From positions 4,030,001 through 4,094,000 of the forward strand of contig NC_052665.1 of assembly GCF_016802725.1 (NCBI RefSeq): a stretch of 64,000 bases of DNA. Direction: 5' to 3'. Below, piece after piece: positions 50,901 to 63,900 of the stretch. Under the pieces are notes generated by a model, which was not told the origin of the DNA, ran no database searches, and worked only from the letters and a program-made list of their open reading frames with translations. Position 1 is the stretch's first letter, and each line of letters begins with the position of its first letter. This stretch comes from Solenopsis invicta (taxonomy: Eukaryota; Arthropoda; Insecta; Hymenoptera; Formicidae). The position numbers were made by a program, and so were the translations under genes.

Positions 50901-51811
50901 CGACGCGCCCATACGGTGCGCCTAATTAATCTTTGATACTTTTGCATTTAACTAATTGACGATATCGTTGCATTAGAAATAATCAAATTTAAAATAATCA
51001 AATAATAATCAAATTGAAGTCGTAAAATTATTCATTTATTTTGGCAGAATAATGAATAATGAATAAATCTAAAAGTATTTTAGATTTAAAGTATTATAAA
51101 TTATTAATTAATAATTATAATTAACGCGATATTGACATATTTATAACGTGTTATTAATTACAGTGGATAACATTTCAAATAGAAGCCGTCAAGGCAAAAC
51201 ATACTTTTCAGCAATTTACATATACATCGGTGATTTTGACGTTTTACATTCGTCCCAATGACTTGACTTTTTGGTTACATCAAGGTAATGAACTCGGCCG
51301 AGCTATCATGGACGATATTATGACGGCGGCTTAAAATAAGCAGAAAGTTGGACCGACTAAAGCGGAAGTATTGTAATTATGCTAATAGCCTTGGCGTTCA
51401 AACGGCTTGTGATGTGGTCTAGTGCCGGATTCGTTCAGGTCGGTCGATCAAACCAACTTTTCCTTCTACTTATTAATATTACCTGGCCCGCAATCATCTC
51501 TCTTATTCCCTTGCTTTGCTTCTCTTACTAACCGATCTCTGTGGTCCGTCTTTATCTACTTCGTTTTCAATTTTTTTTATCCTCTTCAATATATCCCATT
51601 GCGCAATTCCCGAAGTAAAAATCTTTAGCATTTCTTCATTACTTATGGCTCGGCCGTAAAGTTACCGCTGACAGAAAGTATAAGGAGTTCGTCAAGAGAA
51701 CTGATAGAGGAAAGAGATACACGTGGGACGTTAAATCTCTTATCGAAATGAAAAATCTACTGTGCGCGTTTAACCTAATGTAGAGAATAAAAATTTCTTT
51801 GAACGATAATA
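44928..51811. other. Upstream flank of the peptide gene, largely AT-rich
   Basis: AT-rich DNA at 45240-45480, 46100-46960 and 47340-47690, with GC-richer islets at 45490-46090, 47700-47980, 48420-49400 and 50400-50920. A TATATAAAAGG at about 45348 has no convincing frame after it. No second gene was found next to the peptide gene. Confidence 0.6.
50533..50543 (+). repeat. Poly-C run (11)
   Basis: Eleven consecutive C, unusual in this AT-rich window; one of few long G/C homopolymers. Confidence 0.95.
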
Positions 51812-52237
51812 TACACTCAGAGAAAAGTTTCTTTAAAAGAAATTTGTTTGAATCAAAGAAATTTGTGTTATATGATTACAGAAAAGTTTCTTTGATTTGA
51901 AGAAATTTTTTGGTTGTTCCTTTTATTAGAATTAAAGAATCAGTTTGGTTGTGCAACTCAAAATCTTCTTTTAAATGAAAGAAATATATTTTTGAAAAGC
52001 AGAACAACTAATTTTTTTCTCACATTTCTATCATTGCTTTCTTTGAATTAAAAAAAAAATATTTGTTTAAAAAGCAAATTATTTAAACAATTAATTTATT
52101 TACTAAAAAGTCTAATAACGTTATTTCTCGAAATCAAAAAATCAAATAAATTTTTATTATCCTTAAAGATAACTTTTCATTTAAACTTAAAAAATCAAGA
52201 AACGATTTCAATGTAAACATAATTTTTCTCTTGTGTA
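51812..52237. mobile_element. Putative TA-flanked MITE, about 0.42 kb
   Basis: The element runs from TA-CACTCAGAGAAAAG at its left end to CTTTTTCTCTTGTG-TA-like sequence at its right end. Read inward, the ends share CAC and AGAGAAAA with one small indel, and both are flanked by TA. The interior is AT-rich and non-coding, with internal direct repeats of GAAAAGTTTCTTT (near 51822 and 51880). A TA target and CAC-type ends suggest a Tc1/mariner-type non-autonomous element. No transposase remnant was seen. Confidence 0.55.
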
Positions 52238-52350
52238 AAACAAATGCTCTCAAATTTTATTGAATCTAGATATTCAAGTGCGCGTATTAAGAGACAGAGA
52301 CAATGAAAAATTGTTATCGAGAGAAAATCGATTTTAATCTTTGTCCATAT

Positions 52351-52494
52351 CCTTGATTGAAAGAAACCTGTATAGTGCGCCGCGGTGTCAGGAATATCAT
52401 ATGTATAACAAACTTGATCATTTGCGGTATTCGTGATTGAAAGTAAACTGCGTAATGTAGTGTCAGGAATATCTCGTATTCAACAAATGCACGT
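52351..52494 (+). repeat. Two-copy tandem duplication, about 80-bp period
   Basis: The segments starting at 52351 and 52431 both read as TTGATTGAAAG/GTGATTGAAAG, then a shared GTGTCAGGAATATC block, then TA/TTCAACAAA-like sequence. Copies are diverged by substitutions and small indels. No coding frame spans them. Confidence 0.6.
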
Positions 52495-53760
52495 ACGGAT
52501 TAAGTCTTTGAGAGCGATATATCATTAGGGACTGTTTACGAGAATGCTGCAATATTAACGAACACACATCGTAGCGAATGTAACTACGAACGCAACGGCA
52601 AAGCCGCAGTTGGCATAGTAAACAACCGACGTAACGCCGTATTTATTTACTGTATTACTTACATTGCATTGCGTACTCCCGCCTTCTCGTTATTCCTGTT
52701 ACCCTGCTATATGCTGTGGCTCGCTCATTAATAGTACCGCAGAGTTACTTTTGCACGTAGATCTCAAATTTCGTGCGTAAACTTGGATCCAAGCTTAAGC
52801 TTTCGAATATACGAATATTATTTTATAAATAACGATAAATGTTAATGTTCTCTTATTAGTTCTCTTATGCAGTGAGAGAAGTGCAATTATTATAACTTTA
52901 CAAAAATTTTTGAATCAGCAGTAGTATATCATATCCTAATAGTTTTTGTTCTCGACGCAGGTAAAATTATATAAGATCTACATGACGAGAAAGCAATTTG
53001 GAAAGTGAAATGCAATTACCATTAATTTTTGTAATTTCAAATAAGAGAGATAAGGTAGATTTTATAATTTTGCAATTTTGATTAGTGATTTTCCGACAAA
53101 TATGCGCAAAGGCAATTTATGGAAAGAAGCGCCAACAGAAGCATAATTGTGACCTCCGATTTAATAAACGGTTTTATCGACGAGATAATACCGCGTTGCA
53201 ACTTTCACTTTGTTTGTCTGCTGCAATTTTAACGATGGCATAAATAAACGATCATTTTCAACGCGCGGCACATTACAAACAATAGGCGGTGCCTATCTAC
53301 GCCCCCCGCGATGAATCTCTATATATAAATATATTCAAGAACTTGCGAAGAGCGAAATATCGTTGCAGTCTTGTGTCTCTCCGCCGAAGCTCCGAGGGAG
53401 GATATTATCTAAAGCCAGTCTGCAACCGTCTATCGAGCTGTACGTCTCGCTCGGTGCTCCATCGAATCTCGCGGATCTCCAGACGGCGCGGGGTGGAACG
53501 GGCGGTAAGGTCGGATCGGATGGGGGTGATCGGTGCGGAGTAAGTAGAGGAAAGAAGTCTGGATCCAAAGGAATATTTATCGAGTGGATATTGAAATTGA
53601 TGGTCGCTACCTCAGACATGCTAATCCGACGAGCGAACGGATTTCTGATAACGCCCGGCGACGGGCAAGAAATAACAGAAGGGTAATTCAAATCGAAGAC
53701 GCGCCGCCGGCGAGATTACTTATGAGGTTTACTTATGAGGCACCGTGGAAAAACGCCGTT

Positions 53761-53783
53761 CCCCCGCCCCTCCCACCCCCCCC
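53761..53783 (-). other. G-quadruplex motif, minus strand
   Basis: On the plus strand C5, C4, C3 and C8 runs are separated by single bases; the minus strand therefore carries four G runs with one-nucleotide loops. Just upstream ACTTATGAGG is repeated (53718 and 53731). Confidence 0.75.
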
Positions 53784-55341
53784 GTCTTTCCCTTGCGTAA
53801 TCTCTGAGGGAAAGACATTCTGCCGAAATCAGGAATCCGCCGCGAGCGAACGAATGTCGCAAGACGAGAGTTTGTCAAAGGGATATATAGTAAAATATGA
53901 ATTTTAGCCGCAGACACAATTGGAAGCCAGGATAAAATGCAACGGTAGTTTCCGTTCCCGATTTCTTATTTCTTAATTGATTCGAATGTATATCGCAATT
54001 ATTTTCAGATGCGACACAATATGGAATTTTCACGTGGAAAACTGCGTTTGATACTATTGTATTAATTACGTATATTAATTACGATCTACTGACAGAAACG
54101 GTGTCCAGAAATTGCCTCCTAGCGATAACGATAATGCGCGATTTCCAGTAGGCTCGCGGGGTTGCCTCATTAAAAGTACATAATAATCGTTCATTCGGCC
54201 ACGGGCGGGTTGCGCGTAAATGCTCGGAATGGTTTTTATCGCGAAAACGGAGAAACGCGGCGGCGCGAGTCCGGTTTTCTCTCTTCACAAAAGAATAATA
54301 TTTCCGTACGGCCATTACACTTACCGGAATAGAGAGAAGGGTGCGTTGTGATAACCAGCAGCCACCCGGTTAACGCGGCCGATGCAAAGACGGTGGGCAA
54401 CGAGAGGCGGCAAAAAGGTTATAAAAATTCAATTAACTTGGCAATTTTAATTAATTCCGTATTTATATGACGCGATAAACAGAAACTGCCCCCCGCGCGG
54501 CAGTTTCGTTTAATCCCCCCTATTGTGCGACGGCACCGGCGGCCGCGGTAGATGCGCAAACCCGATTTTCACGCGGCACGCTTCATTCTGCCCTTTCCGC
54601 TTCCGCCGCTGATTCCAATTGCCGTTTGCTCGTTTGCAAAGGGCAAAAACGAGAGATAAAGATACCAGGCTCACATCTTTCATTGCCATTTGTAATTGTT
54701 TCTGTCTCGTTTCGGAAAGTTCATGTGCCATTGTCGGAAAAATCGGAAGTAGTCACTGAAATTAGATACAGCGCATGCAAACGCGCGCGTTTGAGAAACG
54801 CATTGTCCGGTACGCGAAAATTGTGTAGTTATTTTATTAATAGTGTGAGAAAAATCTATAAAAGTCGTGCATATAATGACCAGCAGAGATAGCGTTTTCA
54901 AATATTTACAAGATTTCAAATATTTAAATGCGGAAAAAGTGTGAGACAGAGACGAGAGAGAGAAAGAGAGAGAGAGAATCTTGTTAGCCCGTTCTTTTAC
55001 GTGGGACGTGAAATTTCAGCGTAAACTTGAAAGTCTCGTCGACCGTAAGTACCGCGTGCACGCGGGTACGGATTTAAATTCGGGCACCGCAAAAATTTCA
55101 GATCGCACGGGAAGGCTTGATGGCTCGGGTCGCGGCCCGTCGATGCGAGTGGAGTTTTGCGGCTGGTTGCAGGATTGGCTGGTTAATTTCACACTCCCAT
55201 GATTATATAGGCGAGATAGAGAACATTTATATTCGCGCGCGCGGAGAGTCGAGGGTGTCTGATTGGGTCCGATATTCCGGGAATAAAAAAGTTTGAAGCA
55301 CCACGGAGCAACGCCGCGCTCACTCGTCGTTCGCCTCTCCT

Positions 55342-55385
55342 CACACACACACACACACACATACACATACACACACACACACACA
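55342..55385 (+). repeat. (CA)n microsatellite, 44 nt
   Basis: CA units interrupted twice by ATAC. It is flanked downstream by a TTCTCTCTTTTTCTC pyrimidine run. Confidence 0.95.
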
Positions 55386-57447
55386 TTCTCTCTTTTTCTC
55401 TCTTCATCGTTTCTCTTCTCGCCAGCTGGTTGTCCCTGTTCCACGTCGTTCGCCCCCGAACTCCCTCACGAAAGCGTATGGATATCCAGGAACGTAAATG
55501 TATAGACGTAATGCCGCTGTTCGCCGAATCGAAATGTTCGATCATACGCGAGATTGGCTCATTCTTTACCTTCTTGCGGCGTTCTATTTTTCGTTGGGTC
55601 AATGAGAATAGGTGTGTACTAGTGGTACTTTGATCGCCGAAGAAAAAATGGATCGAACGCATCGAAAGAAATCTTGCGAAAGTTAATTTGTGACCTTTCA
55701 CAAGTTTCCGAGCAGATGCTTCCAAGTGGATGATTGTCGCCATTTAACTCCTGAAAGAGACTGTCTTTTAGATAAAATATATGACAAGCATAGAGTTGAC
55801 AGATATAAGATTATAAATAATTGATGTTGTTATAATTAATAATTATTATTTTTAATAATTTCGTAATTTTGCTTTTCTTTTGAAACAATTGCTGTTTTTA
55901 ATAATTTCATGATAAAATTGTTTAATTTATTATGAAACGAGAGATTTTAGGTATTAAATACTTAACGGAAGTTTAACAAGCATATACTAAATTATTACAT
56001 TCTAACATTATATTTGTTTTTGCATTTTGATTAAGCAATTGGCGATATTATACGTAAAAATCCATATCGTGAAACACGCCTTAATCAAGTGAGATCTAAG
56101 ATAATGCCCATATTATCTGTTTTATAGCTCATAGACTCATAATCTGCAGCGATATAATTACCTTTAATGGCATTTTAAGTACTACTGCTACGTAATGAAA
56201 GCATTGTTAAAAGGTTTTGTAGCGATTAACGTTATGTAACAATGCATCAAATATTTTTGAATGATAATATTAAAAAAATTTTTTTAATGACTTAAAGATA
56301 ATTGTATATTTTGTTAATAAGAGGCATGAAACAAAATTGGAAGTTACAAATACAAAAAACAAATGTACAAATCTTTACATCTTTTTGATGTACATATTAT
56401 ACTATTTTTTCTTTTTTTAGACACTTGATAAAACTTTTTCTTTATCTCCGAACATTCGCGCTGATGCATCCTCGCTCGCGGCCGAACGCGATAGCCTGTA
56501 ATCGCGAAAATTTGGAAAAGAGATTCAGTGGACCATTGTAAAACGAACAGTGGTTGGGGATGGGGAGGAAGAGGGGAAAAGGTGAGAGCGAATGGGTGGT
56601 AATCTGTAGCAAAAATGCGACTCGCGCGGGACTCGTTTCGAACGGTCGGACTACGCTGGCCGCTTTTAGTGTGAAATGAATGCTTGTAATTACGAAGGGG
56701 TCGCAAGGCGGGAGAGACGGGGAAGGGGTCAGCAACCAGGGGTGGTAGGTGGAGGCGTTGGTGGAACTGGTCGGGATAGAGGATGGGGGTAACGGAACGG
56801 TTCGCTAAAGCCGCACACGCCGGTCCACAATGATAGACTGTACCGGCCACTTGATCGGTCAGTTCATCGGTGTTGGTTCGGCGCAGCACGCTACCCATCC
56901 TATCATAATGTCCACTAATTGTAATAGCCACCCTCTGTCCGTCGGCCGTCCGCCCTGTCGAAGATAAAGGGACAGGCGAAGCGAAATGTACGTAGCCTTG
57001 CGAGAGCAATGCGCGGGCAGCGCGATTGCCGTTGTATCTCGGATGAAGGAACCGATAAATAACAAGGGGAGTTAGGGAAAAAAAAGGTTAGATCGATTAG
57101 AGTCGTTTCCCGGAATTTCTTCTGGTCGAGCTTTAGTCCCTCGTAACAATATAAATGCAACCGTGCGTTCTACTTAGTCTCTTTAAATTACAGGTGAGCC
57201 GCACTGCAGTTCGTACCATCCATATCCGCTGCGCGACGCGTCCGTCGGACGCGTGTGGTACGAGTAATAAAAGTAAGTACAGCACCTTTTTAATTCGGCT
57301 TGAAGCAATAATGCATAGGTATAGATTCCATTGAGCTACATCTCGCATTTAAATATTCACGCGTAATGTATATTTCAAAATCGTAAATGTAAAGAATATA
57401 TAATATCTGGATTATAAAAATAATTATTATTTGATTACTTAAATCCA

Positions 57448-57479
57448 ATGACTTGAATTATCCGGATAACTCAAGTCAT
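57448..57479. repeat. 32-bp near-perfect palindrome
   Basis: The sequence is a dyad without spacer, centred on TCCGGA, in which 15 of 16 base pairs match (one A/C mismatch). Half sites read ATGACTTGA. It could be a dimeric transcription-factor site or a cruciform-forming sequence. It lies in AT-rich DNA far from any supported gene. Confidence 0.7.
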
Positions 57480-57872
57480 GTAGCCTAAATTCTTTTTTAC
57501 ACATAAGTTTAAAGTTATATATCCGTAAAAGGTATCTTTTGACAATTTTTTTGTCAATTAATGACATTTTTGATAAGAAGTATCGTTACATATGTAAAAT
57601 TGCCGAGCACTGTAAAAATGTTACCATCGCCAAGTAAATACACGGAAGTCTCTTGTTATTTAAACGAGGCGCAAGTTCTGTTTCGCGTATGCGAAGATAT
57701 TCATTCACGATCCGTGAATAAATATTCCGACTTCGAGTGACGGCAGCCGGCAGCGGCTGGTGTCGATCGTACGATGAATTGATACCTTCATAAAAGATCA
57801 ATAGCTAGCGCAGAGCTTACACGCGTATCTATCGTCTCTCGCGTATTGTGAATTGCCGTGAAGTGAAGAAGT

Positions 57873-57900
57873 GGGGGGGGGAGGGAGCGAGGGAAGGGGG
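57873..57900 (+). other. G-quadruplex motif, plus strand
   Basis: G9, GGG, GGG and G5 runs with loops of 1, 5 and 2 nt. Confidence 0.75.
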
Positions 57901-60900
57901 AGCAACATCTATCATCATATTGCAACATCATCCGCCACATAAAGCCTCTCGTCATGTTCTTTTCAAAGTCGACGCAAAATCTGCGCTGTTACACGGATGC
58001 CCGACGTGTACAGATTTTATTAAAGGCGCAATCATGCTCGCACGACAGCGAGTCGATCGTGTCGCAATATCTTCTCAATATGACAGTATTCTATCGTAAT
58101 TGCAGACATCGCAAACGTGCAATGAACACGAGTGATACTGATATATTTACGCGAAATAAATTTATCCGAACAACGCGACCAAAAAAAAATTGTTATTGCT
58201 GAAGAAATGTAATTTTATAATATTTTCATCTCGCTTGTTGCAACAATACTTTTCTTTACCATTGTTTTTACCACGAACGTGATATGAGAAATATCACAGC
58301 GAGAGATGATTGGATCTTTCGTTCGGTTAAGTTCATGTTTTACTTTGTTTCCCGACGCTGCAGCATCGCTTTCCCGGGCGAAGCGTCTCCCCGCAATCGA
58401 CTCGCGGCTACATTAATTTAGTGATTCGGGGTAATATATTTCGGAGTTTGCCAGCTGAAACAGCTTTATACGCCAGATTTAATTAATAATCTAGATTAGA
58501 TATATGACTCGTGTTATATACGCGGCGAAGCGTTCTTAGTTGGCAGATTCGGCCTCGACTGTAATTTCGCCAGTAATTGGACCGATACGGAAAACTTGCT
58601 TCTGCACCTAATCGGTTGCCGATTGCGAAACTTGCGCCAAATTAACTCTGTATATACCAGATACATGTTACAACATAGTTACTATTTATAAGGTATGTTA
58701 CTTTCGAACAATGAAGCACTTTATAAGAGACCAAATTTTTGCTAATATATTATCATGGTTTTCAATTTATTTCTAATAATTTTTTAATCTTATTTTGATT
58801 TAAAAGTTAAGAAAAAAGCATTGAGAGATAAAGAAAATAAAAATAGTAAATAAATATTCTAAGAGGAAACAGATCTTTTTCTCGTATTATTCTTTTATAC
58901 GAGTAACGATTATATAAATATTTATTTTTAATGAAAAATACAAATCTGTAATCTGTTTATGAAGAGAAGGCAAAATCTTGTAAAAGGTAATTAAAAAATG
59001 TTACAACAGTTTCTACCTTGTGCCTTTAAGCATAAATAAAACGACGTTGTTCATGGGAATTCATTAACTACGCCGAGAATAATTACGATTGTCAAGTCGA
59101 GATGTAACGAGATCTCAGACGAGCATAATTATGGCTATCAGATTCGGAGCTAATAGCTCTGCATCACCCCAAACGCGGAGTATTGTTGCCATCTCCCTCA
59201 TTGCCTCGGGGCTCTCTGCGTAATTACCATTACCCACAAACCGATAGCTACCGTGCTTATCATATTCTGTGGCAATAACAGCATTGATACAGCTACCACG
59301 CCGTGATTGCATTCGATTCGAGACGGTGTTCCGCGCAATCGGAAATTCAGTTAAGAAAAGTCAAGTGAGAAACCAAGATGGTGAAGATGGATTGGCTCCG
59401 TACATCTAATAGAAAGTACCAAGTTAATGCGGTCAATTGGTATAAAGGAAAGATAACTCTAAATTGGACTCGTCAAATTTTGATAGAGGCCAAAATGGCA
59501 TTAATAAATTTTCCGCTTACTTTCGTAGCGTCATCTCTTTATTACCCGCGTCTAACCGTGCCGCGTATTTACTTCTCGCTTAATATTCTATGCTTTCATG
59601 AGACGAGAGACCGCTTTACGACCGCCGCGAAGTACCGTATAATGCAGTTTTAAGCCGCGACTTGTGAGCCCCGGGGACCAATGATAAACTGCCAACAATA
59701 ATAACGCTTTATACACGATGCGGTTGAATACACGCTGGAAAATGCATTATTATCCTATGCATGATTCCTAGATCAAAGTAAAAGTGCATTGCATCTAATT
59801 GCAAGTTGCGAATACGCGGGACTGCATTGTTGTTTTAAATTTTGTTATAATAATGATCCTCGCGATTTCCATGAACAATCTTTACGTTGTACATACTGTT
59901 AGTCGTTGCATTCTTTTACAATTACCAAGATTATGAATCTCTTGTACTTTAATTGACGTAGCATTATTACTACATAATATTATCAGAGACAACGGTATAA
60001 AAAAATTCTAGAGAAATATATCATTTTCTCTTCAGCGTCTCTCAAGGCGCAAATTGCAATTCTCCGAAAAAACATTAGCCGTAAGTACGAAGGAGATTGG
60101 TTTTTTAAAGAAATTTACAATCCAGCGGGATGGCGCGTCCAAGACGTACCATTCTCTTGGCGCTGCCTCAACGCTGATACGCCGAAAGAAGAGTTTCTCG
60201 GAGAGGAATAGGGAAAAATGCGATAAACAAAGGAATAGCGAGAGGGAAGAAGGGGGAAAATGAAAGGACGTTTGTCGCGAACGAAAAGCTGAACGAAAGC
60301 AGGAAGAAAAAAAATTAATTTCGAATAGTCGTCGTCGCTGCGTCAGACAAGATTCTGATTCGATCTACTCTGCGAAGGGACGGTAGAGGCGAACGAATAT
60401 ACTCGAAAATCCCATGGTGATATGCAGAGAATGAAATGAAGTCGGAAACCTCGTAAGCCCCTTACGCTGACGCAATGCGTATCGGTTACGAATCAATATT
60501 TAATCAACGCGTAACGCGCTTCTCCGTATGCCATATTTCTCTTTAAGCCTGTCTCATCCTCGTGATTTTTTATTTCGAATGTTAATTTAGCTGAGAGAGA
60601 TAGGGGAAAATGGATGACAAATCAGGCGACGATATCCATTCGAAGGCAAGGAATATTTCAAGGAAACGAAGAGTATCGGAATAGAGGAAAGAATTTTACA
60701 GTAAATACGCGAGACGCGGAACGGACATGATTTAATTAAAACGCGGTTTCGTGGCGAAAGAATAATGAATCTTATCGCGCAACGAATGTATGCGTTTCTT
60801 TGTCTATCGCGGATTCATCTCGTATTTTCGTTTGCGCAGTATTCGTTCCTCTTCGATTTCTCGTTTTTTCCATTCGTTTAATCTTCGCCAATTTCTTCGA

Positions 60901-63900
60901 GAACACGGTTTTACTCGCGTCCTTGCTCTCGTTCTCTCTCTCTTTCTTTCTCCCTCCGCAGCATTCTCCGTCGCGTGGGAACCAAACGTGAACTCTTGTC
61001 ACGAACACGTGCGCGCGCCACAACACGGCCCGCCGGAAATGACGTAATAATTAATGGACTCGTATCAATTAGCGGGCGCCTACGCGCGCTCGCCGGTCGC
61101 TAGTTTTAAATCGGTTCATGCCACGCCGCAAATCTCTGGATCTCACCTCTCCCACCCTCTTCTCGCGTACGCGAGCTGCACCTATTAATTACGAGGGGGT
61201 CCATCAATTTGGCACATTAACGTATCGCCGGTGCAGATGTCGCGCTCACGCTAAACCGCGTCGCCATATGCGGCGAAAAATGTCGTTTTGTACTACGCGG
61301 CCCGTGCGGCCGTTTTTAAAATTTCTCTTTGGAGCAAAAGCGATTATTATCGACATTTAATATCGCGGGACGTCACGCGCTCACCGTCAATGATCCCGTA
61401 TCCTCCAATGCGAACTTTGAACGGTCATTTAGCTTAACGCCATTGGCAATATATTCTGAGGGGTGTGTTTCCCAGGCTTTTTGAAATTTCCTTCTAGCAG
61501 TATAACGTGCGCGCATATGTCACGATTATAATTCACGCGCTGTACGGATAGGATCGAGTGACAAAACAACGTGCCAAAAACGAAGGTGGAAGAGCGAAAC
61601 CAAAACGCCACAGCTGGCACGTGAGCGGGTACCGTCGCACCATTATTTATAGGGTTTACGGGATTTGGTCCACCGCAAAGGCAACGGCGCCAGGCGCTGC
61701 GTCCTTGAGGGCCCCAGCTCGCAAATCGAGGGTGTTGCCAAGTGGAAACTGAGAAGACGTTACTGTTTACTATCTCACCGCGAAGACCCAGTCGGTCCTC
61801 TGGAGCATACGTTTGCTTATATTGTTGGCCCGTGGTCGCATTCTCTGGTCGCATCATCCTACCCCTTAAACAATGAGTTCCATATACCGAATGCTCCTCC
61901 CGGGAAGTTAACGACTGTCTGCTTAAGATAATGCAAGCATCTGGAAGCACTGTAGCTCGTAATGAAGGTACACGGACATTGGTCGCGCAATAATGTCGTG
62001 GAAATGCCGGGGAAAGTGTTCATAATTTCATTTATTCACCAAAACAATCTTTACTTTCCAATTGAAAAATGTCAGCTTGTAATTAAAAATTAGTTACTAA
62101 TTTCTTCTCGGTAGAAGTGTATACTTTTTTTTTAGTGGGCAAATTTAATTGCTGCGCGTATAACGTCCAATTTTTTTTTATCTAAATAAAATAAAATTTT
62201 TAATCAATTATTAAACTTGTTTAACTTAGGCTATTTAAACGTAACGTATCGAGAGAAAAGAATGATAAAAGAAATACAAAATTCAACGAGATATTCAGCA
62301 CTGGACAATGAAAGGAGAATAGATAAACGTTTGTCTCAGACGCGATATTCGACGTAAATTCCCAGACGACGACCAATTTGCAGAAATAAAGTTCGGGCGG
62401 CCATTGTTTGCCGGATCTCGCGCACACGCGGAGCCAGCAAGACCCTCACGCTTTTTCCGCTCCATACATCTTACGGGAGTGCGTCTGGTGTCGTACCGTT
62501 ACCTTTCCTTTGGACCCTTCGAGACGGAAACCCTTCTCCGTTTGACGTATCTCGTTTAAGCTCGAAATCCGCTTGTTTATACAAACTAAGGTATACCGAC
62601 GGTGAGAGAAATGGAAATAGCAACAGGGAGAAACAGAGGAGAAGACAAACGCTAGGGAAAAATTTTTCTATAGACGCTTCATACAATTTCATCCCTAACC
62701 GACAAACTTTTCTTTTTAGCTTGACAAGCTTCTTATTGCGAGAGACAATTCCAACAACTGACGTTCTTTCCCAACCTGCGTGCTCGTCTACTCTTATTTT
62801 CTTCTTTCCCCTTGTAGCTTGCACTTTATCTAGCTCCTGCCTTCTTAGTTTTCTTTTTCACACTCTCTTCTCGTGTGCGCGTGTGTGTGATCTACGAGCG
62901 ACCCTCTTAGACTTTTGCGTCTCACTCTCACTCTTTTCGAGGTGGTCTCAACATCGAGATCCTCGTAAATCATAGATATTTGGCGAATATTTCTTTCTCT
63001 CGAATACGTCGCGTTTGTTCTAGCAATATACACTTTATATCTTTACATTCTTATATAACTGTGTAATAATATCCTTTTATATACTAATATCGGATAAAGG
63101 AGCGATCCTAAACATATATATTTGCAAATTACATGTAAAAGAAACGACGCTGTGCTTAAAGTTTTGCTTTGTTACTCTCACGTTGCTACTCTCGGATTGC
63201 CACGAGTGCTTTTCGATGAGTCCGTGATCGTTTCAGTCTGTCGCATTCAGCATGCACTGACCTGTATGCCAAGTTTGTTTTACGAGACATTCAGAAGTAC
63301 GTAGCAGTCGATTTGCATTTATATTAGTGCTCGCCGAAGCGTAAGTCTTAGACCATTGTTCGTTCCAACCCCGTCAATTTGAGCGGTACCCGTGACCCCC
63401 CTCGGGACCAGAGCACCCCCCTCAAAACTTTAAACTCTCCCGAGACTCCGTGTGTTTAATCGCATGGAATGAGCGCTCGTAGGTATGAGAATACAATGTT
63501 GCATCGAAGCGCAGCGTCCGATCCGCGGGGATTAAAAGTCGATCGTCCAGCACGCGAGTTGCGATAGGGTACGTGTTAATACGCCAGCTGACGTTAATAC
63601 GCACGCCCGTGACGCCTTCTGCGTCTCATATATAATTCGATCTGGTAGCAATAAATGAGACGGACAAACCATCCATGAAATAGGCTCGGTCATATCTGGC
63701 GACTGGTGGCTCTTGGCGCGAAGCGAGCTTAATTCTCTAAAGGGAAATTGACACCAGATTTATGAGACATTCTGTCATTCCCGCGAGCGCGCTATCATAT
63801 TTTCAAATAAAATTTTCAAAATTTATTTCACATTTGCGCCTTAGGCTCGTATTCTTAATTTAAAGTTATTGCTTTTATTTCTTACATTAACAGGAATGTA

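Noticed and set aside
55189..55743. 184-codon minus-strand open frame
   Set aside because: Includes the translation of the CA repeat (Cys/Val run); low-complexity artefact.
56344..57009. 221-codon minus-strand open frame
   Set aside because: No recognisable motif, runs from a GC-rich islet into an AT-rich tail, and a second long frame overlaps it on the same strand. Longest-frame statistics allow it by chance.
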